Positions 50,892-57,867 of a stretch of 64,000 nucleotides of DNA are shown here, piece after piece. The stretch's first letter is position 1. Each line of letters starts with the position of its first letter. A program made the position numbers and the translations under genes. This stretch comes from Flavobacteriales bacterium (GTDB taxonomy: Bacteria; Bacteroidota; Bacteroidia; JACJYZ01): the NCBI GenBank assembly GCA_020635855.1, contig JACJYZ010000002.1:1116001-1180000 (forward strand), in the 5' to 3' direction. Under the pieces are notes generated by a model. That model was given only the letters and a program-made list of their open reading frames with translations. It was not told the origin of the DNA and made no database searches.

Positions 50892-52538
50892 TCAGGTTTG
50901 CAATACGCCGGGGTTGAACGCCCGCGTGATGGGTGCATGGTTGGCCATTTCAATACCCATGGAGATCATCTTGCGGGTCTCCAACGGGTCGATGATGGCA
51001 TCTACCCACAGGCGGGATGCGGCATAGTAAGGTGACATCTGCGAATTGTACCTGTCGGTGATGGTTTTCAGCAGTTCGTTCTTTTCTTTTTCATCGATTT
51101 CCTGGCCTTTGCTTTTGAGGGCACTTACCTGTATCTGCAGCAACGTTTTGGCGGCTTGTGCGCCACCCATTACGGCGATTTGTGCCGTGGGCCATGCGGC
51201 AATCAGCCGGGGATCATAAGCTTTTCCGCACATGGCATAATTGCCGGCGCCGAAGGAGTTACCCATGATCACGGTGAACTTGGGCACCACGCTGTTTGAC
51301 ATGGCATTCACCATTTTTGCGCCGTCTTTGATGATACCGCCCTGCTCCGAGCGGGAGCCGACCATGAAGCCGGTCACATCCTGCAGGAAAACCAAGGGGA
51401 TCTTTTTCTGGTTGCAGTTCATGATGAAGCGGGCTGCCTTGTCGGCAGAGTCGGAGTAGATGACGCCGCCGAACTGCATTTCGCCTTTCTTGTTCTTGAT
51501 CACTTTTCGTTGGTTGGCCACGATGCCTACCGACCAGCCATCGATACGGGCGAGACCGCAGAGGATGGTTTTGCCGTAGCTGGCTTTGTATTCTTCGAAA
51601 TCTGAATTGTCTACCAGGCGTTCGATGATTTCCATCGTCTCATAAGGTTTCTCGCGGCCGTCGGGCATGATGCCGTAGATTTCTTTGGGGTCTTTGGCAG
51701 GTGGTTGGGGTTCGGCGCGGTCAAAGCCGGCTTTTTCAAAGTGGCCCACCTTGTCCATGATGTTGCGGATCCTTTGCAGGCAATCCTCATCATTCTTGCA
51801 TTTGTAGTCGGTCACCCCGGAGATTTCGCAATGGGTGGTGGCGCCGCCCAGTGTTTCGTTATCAATGTCTTCACCGATGGCGGCCTTTACAAGGTAAGAG
51901 CCGGCGAGGAAGATGGTGCCGGTCTTATCCACGATCATGGCCTCGTCTGACATGATGGGGAGGTAAGCGCCTCCGGCTACGCAACTGCCCATGATGGCGG
52001 CGATCTGGATGATGCCGTGGGAAGACATGATGGCGTTGTTGCGGAAAATGCGTCCGAAGTGTTCTTTGTCAGGGAAGATCTCATCTTGCATGGGCAGGTA
52101 TACGCCGGCACTGTCAACCAGGTAGATGATCGGCAGGCGGTTTTCGATGGAGATCTCTTGTGCCCGCAGGTTTTTCTTCCCGGTGATCGGGAACCAGGCG
52201 CCGGCTTTGACGGTGGCATCGTTGGCTACAATCATGCACTGGCGTCCGCTGACGTAGCCGATACCAGTCACCACGCCACCGGAGGGACAACCTCCGTGTT
52301 CTTCATACATGCCGTCGCCGGCGAAGGCGCCGACTTCGAAAAAGGGTTTACCGGGGTCGATCAGTTTCTCGATGCGTTCGCGGGCGGTCAGCTTGCCTTG
52401 CTCGTGTAGTTTCTCGATTTTGGCTTTGCCGCCACCGAGGGAGACTTCCTCGTGTTTTTTGCGCAGGCGGGTAAGGAGCATGCGCATGGCATCCTCGTTC
52501 TTGTTGAATGTCAGGTCCAATGTTTCCACTTTTGTCAT
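50892..52538 (-). CDS. acyl-CoA carboxylase carboxyltransferase subunit (MCC-beta-like)
   Basis: Moves the carboxyl group from biotin to an acyl-CoA. The protein is 548 residues, full length for the family. Stretches such as YLVDSAGVYLPMQDEIFPD and MGSCVAGGAYLPIMSDE, FLAGSYLVKAAIGE and FGAGNYAMCGKAYDPR are closest to 3-methylcrotonyl-CoA carboxylase beta, which would place it in leucine breakdown. No biotin carboxylase or biotin carrier gene lies nearby, so the partner must be elsewhere. A -7 element ends five bases before the ATG. Confidence 0.88.
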   Translation of the reverse strand: MTKVETLDLTFNKNEDAMRMLLTRLRKKHEEVSLGGGKAKIEKLHEQGKLTARERIEKLIDPGKPFFEVGAFAGDGMYEEHGGCPSGGVVTGIGYVSGRQCMIVANDATVKAGAWFPITGKKNLRAQEISIENRLPIIYLVDSAGVYLPMQDEIFPDKEHFGRIFRNNAIMSSHGIIQIAAIMGSCVAGGAYLPIMSDEAMIVDKTGTIFLAGSYLVKAAIGEDIDNETLGGATTHCEISGVTDYKCKNDEDCLQRIRNIMDKVGHFEKAGFDRAEPQPPAKDPKEIYGIMPDGREKPYETMEIIERLVDNSDFEEYKASYGKTILCGLARIDGWSVGIVANQRKVIKNKKGEMQFGGVIYSDSADKAARFIMNCNQKKIPLVFLQDVTGFMVGSRSEQGGIIKDGAKMVNAMSNSVVPKFTVIMGNSFGAGNYAMCGKAYDPRLIAAWPTAQIAVMGGAQAAKTLLQIQVSALKSKGQEIDEKEKNELLKTITDRYNSQMSPYYAASRLWVDAIIDPLETRKMISMGIEMANHAPITRAFNPGVLQT

Positions 52539-52543
52539 GGAAG

Positions 52544-52551
52544 CAAACGTA
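52544..52551 (-). promoter_or_regulatory. -7 element of the carboxyltransferase gene
   Basis: Minus strand TACGTTTG, full match to TAnnTTTG, five bases before the ATG at 52538. The -33 TTG is not evident. A leaderless message is implied. Confidence 0.45.
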
Positions 52552-52557
52552 CGGAAA

Positions 52558-53305
52558 AAATAGTCGTAAGTCTATAGTCTTTAGTCGTAAGTTGGCATTC
52601 GGCGTATGTGGGCGCAATACCATTGATGAATGAGGAATTAGGGATTAGGAATTAGGAATGTGTTAGTCGAAATATCTTTTCATGTGACGATGCGCATTGC
52701 TCTGTAGGAGCAACACATTGGTAGCAAAGTGATTCGTGAAAAAGAATGCAGCGTGCCGTAGGTACGCCACAAATAGTCGTAAGTCTATAGTCTTTAGTCG
52801 TAAGTTGGTATCCGTGGTATTTGGGCGCAATGCCTTTGGTGAATTAGGGATTAGGGATTAGGAATTAGGAATGTGTTAGTCGAAATATCTTTTCATGTGA
52901 CGATGCGCATTGCTCTGTAGGAGCAACACATTGGTAGCAAAGTGATTCGTGAAAAAGAATGCAGCGTGCCGTAGGTACGCCACAAATAGTCGTAAGTCTA
53001 TAGTCTTTAGTCGTAAGTTGGTATCCGTGGTATTTGGGCGCAATGCCTTTGGTGAATTAGGGATTAGGGATTAGGAATTAGGAATGTGTTAGTCGAAATA
53101 TCTTTTCATGTGACGATGCGCATTGCTCTGTAGGAGCAACACATTGGTAGCAAAGTGATTCGTGAAAAAGAATGCAGCGTGCCGTAGGTACGCCACAAAT
53201 AGTCGTAAGTCTTTAGTCTTTGGTCGTAAGTTGGTATCCGTGGTATTTGGGCGCAATGCCTTTGGTGAATGAGGAATTAGGGATTAGAAATTAGGGATTG
53301 GGCGG
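52558..53305 (+). repeat. 213-base tandem repeat, about 3.5 copies
   Basis: Copies begin at 52558, 52771, 52984 and 53197, a constant step of 213. Copies 2 and 3 appear identical; copy 1 differs mainly at 52595-52635; copy 4 breaks off near 53305. Each unit has a 7-base array (AGTCGTA, AGTCTAT, AGTCTTT), a second array of GGATTAG/GAATTAG, a hairpin TTGCTCtgtagGAGCAA and GCGTGCCGTAGGTACGCCAC. No open frame. The rest of the gap to 53545 has an inverted palindromic repeat (53383-53409) and the CAGCGGATAGCGGGACGG block. Confidence 0.9.
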
Positions 53306-53545
53306 CATGCCATCTAATATCTACCGTCTCTCAACTGCGACAACGACGGAACGCCTGCAACATAGCCCCGATAGGAGTGGCACCCGCCTTCGCTGAAGCT
53401 ATGGCGGGCGAGGCCCAAAAACCATTGGAGTCAGTTGATTTCCCGCATCAAAAAGTCCGGGCGGGTACAGCGGATAGCGGGACGGCTGTTGGGCAGAACG
53501 ATAAGCGTACCGCTTCAAAAAAACTAAAGACTTGTGACTAACGAC

Positions 53546-54484
53546 TTACGACTCTTTCGCTGGCTCGTCTTTTTGTCCTCTGATGCGTTTCCAGATGAAC
53601 GAGAAGGCGCCGGCTACAGCGATGGCGATGAACTTCAGGTATTTCAGTATGATGGCGAAGAAGCCGACTTTGGCGAGAAGTTTCCCGGCAACGAGACCGC
53701 CGATGGTCCATGCGGCTACCTGATCCACGTCGGGGTCGAAGTCGAGGTAGGTATTACCCGGGGTGAATTCGATCATGCTGAAGAGGCTGGGGATGTCTGC
53801 TTTCACGCTGTCGATCAAACTCATGCCGGAGATGGCGTTGACCACCAGCACGCCTTTGCGGCCGAGGATGCGAACGTTGTAGTTGAGGGTGTTTTCTTCT
53901 TCTTCACCGAAACGAACTTCTTTGGCCCAGTGGAGGATGCGGCGGTCTTTGTCGTAATAGGGAGGAGAGGCCCAGCCGATCATTTCGATGGGGTCGTATC
54001 CCATTTGTACGCGTTGTTTGTTGGCTTCCTGGGCGTCTTGTTTGAGTTCTTTCAGGAGGTCGTCGTAGTTGATGTCATCGGCGTCATCGTCTTTGACGTA
54101 GCCCATGGGGTCGTATTCTACGGTGTATGCCCATGAGTCGGGACTTGTTACGCCGTGTTCAGCGCGCACCAGCAGGCCGAGGGGAGGAGTGTCGTCTTTG
54201 GGATTGCCCCAGACATCAACGAGCACGCGTTCGGCTTCCTCCGATTCAAGGAATCTGTAACCATCGGGTACGTTGATGGTAGCTATGCCGTCACCGAGGA
54301 TGATTTTCCCTTGTTTGTAATGGAGGGAGCTTTCGATGGAATCCATCTCCTGGGCGTAGCTGCGGATCAGTGAGTCCAGGTTGATACCCAGTGAATCGGT
54401 AGAGAGGGAAACCGTGTCGCCGTCGGCAGCCGCAAGGTTGATGAAGAGGGAGAGGGAGATGGAAAGGAAGGAGGTTTTTTTCAT
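53546..54484 (-). CDS. DUF2167 family membrane protein
   Basis: 312 residues; signal peptide, large soluble part with GDGIATINVPDGYRFL near residue 60, HYxAKEVRFG-like strands, and a hydrophobic C-terminal part (about 265-295) followed by a basic tail RIRGQKDEPAKES. This is the pattern of DUF2167 proteins, anchored at the inner membrane with the main domain outside; function unknown. ATG 54484 is chosen because the longer frame covers repeat DNA. Confidence 0.85.
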   Translation of the reverse strand: MKKTSFLSISLSLFINLAAADGDTVSLSTDSLGINLDSLIRSYAQEMDSIESSLHYKQGKIILGDGIATINVPDGYRFLESEEAERVLVDVWGNPKDDTPPLGLLVRAEHGVTSPDSWAYTVEYDPMGYVKDDDADDINYDDLLKELKQDAQEANKQRVQMGYDPIEMIGWASPPYYDKDRRILHWAKEVRFGEEEENTLNYNVRILGRKGVLVVNAISGMSLIDSVKADIPSLFSMIEFTPGNTYLDFDPDVDQVAAWTIGGLVAGKLLAKVGFFAIILKYLKFIAIAVAGAFSFIWKRIRGQKDEPAKES

Positions 54485-54495
54485 GGAGGGATTTA

Positions 54496-54527
54496 ATTTG
54501 ATAATTTGTTCATGTGCTGATTTGAAA
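54496..54527 (-). repeat. octamer array (4 units) before the DUF2167 gene
   Basis: Minus strand: CCAT, then TTTCAAAT, CAGCACAT, GAACAAAT, TATCAAAT, ending 11 bases before the ATG at 54484. The first two units are identical with those at 45686-45701. The gap 54531-54651 further holds a TCAATGG...GCGTCAATGG block related to 46572-46601. Confidence 0.65.
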
Positions 54528-54651
54528 ATGGTGCATCCGACCGGAGTGTGTGTGGTAGATATGGTGCAGGTGGATCTTTGATGGTGGGATGCCATTGACG
54601 CAACCGGAGGGAGCCATTGACCGCGTAGCCTATTGACACGAACGCAGTGAG

Positions 54652-55002
54652 TCATTTACCTTTCCCCTTCTTACTCGATTTTGCTTTCGGATTAAATGCC
54701 AGGCATTCGTTTACCCAGAAGGAGAGATCGGTTTCATTATCGATGCCGGAAGCATTGATGATGAGGAACCCTTTCATGGGTTTGCCGGTGAAATCCATGA
54801 TGCGGGCGCCTTTTTTCTTGAGCAAGGTGTCTTTGTTGTCGGGATCCACCCGAGCCATGAGTTCGTCTTGCATAACGCCGATACACATCTTATCATCCAC
54901 CATGATGCAGAGTCCGCCCATCATTTTCTTTTCTTCAAAGGCGGTCTTTTGGTCGCGGAGTATATTCCGGATCCGGTCGGCGAGAAATTCGTTGTAGGCC
55001 AT
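54652..55002 (-). CDS. TfoX N-terminal domain protein
   Basis: 116 residues, single TfoX/Sxy N-terminal domain: MAYNEFLADRIRN, KKMMGGLCIMVDDKMCIGV near residue 26, and WVNECLAFNPKA at the end, then a Lys-rich tail. In gamma-proteobacteria Sxy controls competence; short stand-alone forms in Bacteroidota have no known role. ATG 55002 is chosen; the upstream 35 codons are not family-like. Confidence 0.85.
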   Translation of the reverse strand: MAYNEFLADRIRNILRDQKTAFEEKKMMGGLCIMVDDKMCIGVMQDELMARVDPDNKDTLLKKKGARIMDFTGKPMKGFLIINASGIDNETDLSFWVNECLAFNPKAKSSKKGKGK

Positions 55003-55116
55003 AGGGGTAGGTGTGGCGTTATGAGTTCGTAACTTATACTTCGGTTGGTAAGATAGGTAAATGTTGTTGATGGAATGTTGCCTGTATAGGTATTTGTTTG
55101 AACACACTTCCGGAAG

Positions 55117-55147
55117 TTGACATCATTTCTCCTTTCTTTTATATTTA
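55117..55147 (+). promoter_or_regulatory. promoter of the DUF4265 gene
   Basis: TTG (as TTGACA), 20 bases, TATATTTA, one base from consensus; leader of about 42 bases before ATG 55195. Confidence 0.55.
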
Positions 55148-55194
55148 ACCGGTCAGAAGCCGAGAGTTTCTGATCGTATTCAACCATTCCAATC

Positions 55195-55668
55195 ATGAAC
55201 AAATCCACCCATACCCGCGACCACATGGAAGGCAAAGCCATGCGCTACCGTGTGCTGGTCGTGTATGAAGAAGACGGTGAACGCAAAACGGAGAGCGTAT
55301 GGGCCACGCAAACCGGTGAACATTATGTGGTGGCCAGCATCCCGTTTTTTGCAAGGAACCTTGCGATGGATGATGTGGTGGAAGTCGCAAGCGACGGAGA
55401 CACGTTGCGCCTGAAAAATACCGTGCGGCCTTCGGGCAACAGCGTGGTGCGGCTGGTGGTGTTTGATGAACGTACGATCGATGAAGTATGTGCCGCATTC
55501 ACCGCCATGGGATGTGACTGGGAGGTAAGTCATGTGAAACACCTGATTGCCGTGCACATTCCCAAAGACAAAGACTACTGGGAAGTGAAGCGGTTTCTGG
55601 ATGCCGGCGAATTCGAGAAGCGCTGGGTGTCCAGCGTAAGCAAAATTCGGACTGTTAAGGTACAATAG
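55195..55668 (+). CDS. DUF4265 family protein
   Basis: 157 residues, cytoplasmic. The N-terminal half has the DUF4265 stretch: ESVWATQTGEHYVVASIPFFARNLAMDDVVEV, with RPSGNSVVRLVV after it. The second half is a ferredoxin-like fold prediction (ERTIDEVCAAFTAMGCDWEV). The function is unknown; some such genes sit in toxin-immunity loci, but none is seen here. It ends at the left end of the IS element. A later Met (MEGKAMRYRV) is also possible as start. Confidence 0.85.
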   Translation: MNKSTHTRDHMEGKAMRYRVLVVYEEDGERKTESVWATQTGEHYVVASIPFFARNLAMDDVVEVASDGDTLRLKNTVRPSGNSVVRLVVFDERTIDEVCAAFTAMGCDWEVSHVKHLIAVHIPKDKDYWEVKRFLDAGEFEKRWVSSVSKIRTVKVQ

Positions 55669-55679
55669 TTTAGTCACAG

Positions 55680-55715
55680 TTTTTTACCTTGAAAGCTAGC
55701 TTTCAAGGTAAAAAA
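55680..55715. promoter_or_regulatory. perfect 36-base palindrome inside the IS left end
   Basis: Arms of 18 bases with no loop: TTTTTTACCTTGAAAGCT and its exact reverse complement. A third ACCTTGAAA follows at 55721-55729, just before the transposase ATG. Could be a transposase-binding site or a hairpin that keeps read-through mRNA from being translated. Confidence 0.75.
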
Positions 55716-55741
55716 CCGGAACCTTGAAAAACAGTCCAAAC

Positions 55742-56092
55742 ATGAAAAAGAAAGATCAAAGTCCCGAAGCGGTAGTCCGTGAGATCAAACGCAGGACCCG
55801 CCGCAAGTTCTCCGCTGAGGAGAAAATCAGAATCGTACTGGAAGGCCTCAAAGGCGAGTTGTCTATTTCAGAGATATGTCGCCGTGAAGGCATTGCCGCC
55901 AACCTCTACTATCGCTGGAGTAAAGACTTCCTGGAAGCCGGTAAGAAACGGCTTTTAGGAGATACCCTCCGAGAGGCCAACACCACCGAAGTGGATCATT
56001 TCCGCAAGGAGAACAGCCAGCTGAAAGAAGTGGTCGCCGAGCTCACCCTGCAGAATAGGGTCCTAAAAAAAAGTTTGAGTGGGGACGCTTAA
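55742..56092 (+). CDS. IS3-family transposase OrfA
   Basis: 116 residues. Helix-turn-helix DNA-binding domain (RRKFSAEEKIRIVLEGLKGE, then SISEICRREGIAANLYYRW) and a leucine-rich coiled coil (HFRKENSQLKEVVAELTLQN). ATG 55742 is chosen; the frame open from a TTG at 55724 lies in the palindrome region. Near its end is an A8 run (56065-56072) after which the -1 frame stays open into OrfB, the usual way IS3 elements make the full transposase. Confidence 0.9.
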   Translation: MKKKDQSPEAVVREIKRRTRRKFSAEEKIRIVLEGLKGELSISEICRREGIAANLYYRWSKDFLEAGKKRLLGDTLREANTTEVDHFRKENSQLKEVVAELTLQNRVLKKSLSGDA

Positions 56093-56106
56093 AAAGGCAG
56101 CGGTAT

Positions 56107-57096
56107 ATGCGATACAGTCAATCAGAGAAAATGGAGATCATTTCCATAGTGGAAAACAGTGATCTGAGCGTACGGGCCACCCTGAAAGAGCTGGACATTC
56201 CCAAGGCGACTTTCTATGACTGGTACGACCGGTATCTGCGGGAAGGGTTTGAAGGACTGGCTCCCAAGAAGCGGGCGGCAAGAAGCCAGTGGAACCGGAT
56301 CCCCGATGAGAAACGCCAGGAGGTGGTAGAGCTGGCCCTGGACATGGAAGACCTCTCATCCAGAGAACTGGCCTGGCACATCGTAGATCACCGGGGCTGG
56401 TATATCAGCGAGTCCAGCGTGCATGCCATTCTCAAAGAAAGAGGGCTGATCACTGCACCGGCCTTTGTGGTGGATCATGCTGCCAACCAGTACAAAGACA
56501 AGACCTCCCGGGTCAACCAGATGTGGCAGACCGATTTCACTTACCTGAAAGTAGTGGGACACTGGGGATGGTATTACCTCTGCACGGTACTGGATGATTA
56601 CTCCCGCTACGTGATCCATGCCGAACTATGCACCAACATGGCAGCCGATGACGTACAGCGCAATATCGATAAGGCCATTGAGATCACCGGTGTGGTTCCT
56701 GACAAAACCACACAGTCTCTCAAAGTACTCAGCGACAATGGCCCGTGTTACATCGCCAAAGACCTGGCTGACTTCTTCCAGGACAGAGAGATCAAGCATG
56801 TGCGCGGAAGAGTCCGTCATCCACAGACCCAGGGAAAGATCGAGCGCTGGCATCAGTCCATGAAGAATGTGATCAAGCTGGACAACTACTATTCACCCGA
56901 TGAGTTGCGCCAGGCACTGGCTGAGTTCATTGAATATTACAACAACCGTAGATACCATGAATCACTGGAAAATCTCACCCCTGCCGACGTATTCTTCGGC
57001 AGGGATAAACAGATCCTGGCCAGACGAAAACAAATCAAAGAAAGAACCATGAAACAAAGAAGAAAATACCACCGTCAGCAAATGTTAAATCTATGA
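56107..57096 (+). CDS. IS3-family transposase OrfB (integrase core)
   Basis: 329 residues with an N-terminal HTH-like part (SVRATLKELDIPKATFYDWY), an HTH_21-type segment near 85 and the DDE core: first Asp in WQTDFTYLKV near 140, second in VLSDNGPCYIAKD near 205, Glu in GKIERWHQSMK near 245. All three acids are present, so it may be active. By -1 frameshift at 56065-56073 it joins OrfA: the frame is open back to 56059. Confidence 0.93.
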   Translation: MRYSQSEKMEIISIVENSDLSVRATLKELDIPKATFYDWYDRYLREGFEGLAPKKRAARSQWNRIPDEKRQEVVELALDMEDLSSRELAWHIVDHRGWYISESSVHAILKERGLITAPAFVVDHAANQYKDKTSRVNQMWQTDFTYLKVVGHWGWYYLCTVLDDYSRYVIHAELCTNMAADDVQRNIDKAIEITGVVPDKTTQSLKVLSDNGPCYIAKDLADFFQDREIKHVRGRVRHPQTQGKIERWHQSMKNVIKLDNYYSPDELRQALAEFIEYYNNRRYHESLENLTPADVFFGRDKQILARRKQIKERTMKQRRKYHRQQMLNL

Positions 57097-57097
57097 C

Positions 57098-57709
57098 TTA
57101 AATTAGATCGCCTTTTGTCCGGATTTGTTTTAAGACGCACAATGGATGCTCTTCCTTCCGTTCTAAGGCTGTCAGTTCTGCATTCAGATAAATCCTGAGT
57201 AATTCGTTGGCTAAGATTTTTGATACCTTATAATCGTGGCTTGTAGAAAATTTAGAATTGGTAGCAAAAAAGAAAGTATCAAGCGAGAGCCTTATATCAT
57301 GTTTCCCTCGAACAAAATATTTATCGTCAAGGTACGTTGCTCCGGTTCGGTAGTATTGATAAAATTCAAGATTGTTATCGAAAAAACTCTTTAAGCGATC
57401 TAACTCATTCATCAAATATTTTTTTTGAACTCTATCGCTACCATTCGGACGCTTTGATTCTATGTTGTAAATCCGTACATAATAAATCAGCTTAGAAAAT
57501 ATACGAGGTTTTAATTCTTTAAAAAAACATATTTCTTCCTGAGTATTTTTAAATCTGTTTGAGATCGCAAATTTTTCAAGACTCTTGAGGCACTCCTGAA
57601 TTTTATATATAGAATGTTCACTTTTCTTGAGGATATTACTCTCCTCGCTCTCAATGAGCTTTAACTCTTTTTCTAAATCATCTATTAGTGTATTTATGAC
57701 CTTCTTCAA
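57098..57709 (-). CDS. RteC-like regulator, apparently truncated at its 3' end by the IS
   Basis: RteC proteins control excision genes of CTnDOT-type conjugative transposons. Here 203 residues are open, with a coiled N-terminus and the family stretch ESKRPNGSD near 86, then FYQYYRTGATYLDDKYFVRG near 120 and FSTSHDYKVSKILANELL near 155. From memory the family continues about 70 residues further with a WT-x-SK-x-A-LIELIYAL segment; that is missing and the stop lies in the IS end sequence. The start looks like TTG 57709. The gene is AT-rich unlike those before 55 kb. No other transfer gene is seen. Confidence 0.75.
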   Translation of the reverse strand: MKKVINTLIDDLEKELKLIESEESNILKKSEHSIYKIQECLKSLEKFAISNRFKNTQEEICFFKELKPRIFSKLIYYVRIYNIESKRPNGSDRVQKKYLMNELDRLKSFFDNNLEFYQYYRTGATYLDDKYFVRGKHDIRLSLDTFFFATNSKFSTSHDYKVSKILANELLRIYLNAELTALERKEEHPLCVLKQIRTKGDLI

Positions 57710-57792
57710 GTTTTTACATGCTTTTAATCGTTGTGATAAAAGACATCATTTCATTTATGAATGAATCCTTCCTCCATAGTAGGAAAATCTGA

Positions 57793-57827
57793 AAATTAAA
57801 AAGGAGGACTCATATTGGCCCTCCTTT
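57793..57827 (-). terminator. terminator of the giant repeat protein gene
   Basis: Minus strand: AAAGGAGG, 12-base loop, CCTCCTTT then TTTAATTTTC. It lies 40 bases after the stop at 57868. The stem also has A/T runs on the other side, so it may work both ways. Confidence 0.8.
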
Positions 57828-57867
57828 AGCTGATTAACCAAAATCAACTATGAAAAGAAAACACAAT

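Larger units (their letters stand above)
55669..57104 (+). mobile_element. IS3-like insertion sequence
   Basis: Two overlapping-frame transposase genes between weak inverted ends: TTTAGTCACAG on the left (55669) and, read inward from the right, TTTAAGTCATAG (ending about 57104). A perfect 36-base palindrome follows the left end. No target duplication could be seen, so the exact borders are uncertain. The right end coincides with the last codons of the RteC-like gene. Confidence 0.8.

Noticed and set aside
55669..57104. Target-site duplication around the IS
   Set aside because: Flanking bases on the two sides do not match under any border I tried; a deletion next to the IS would explain this.
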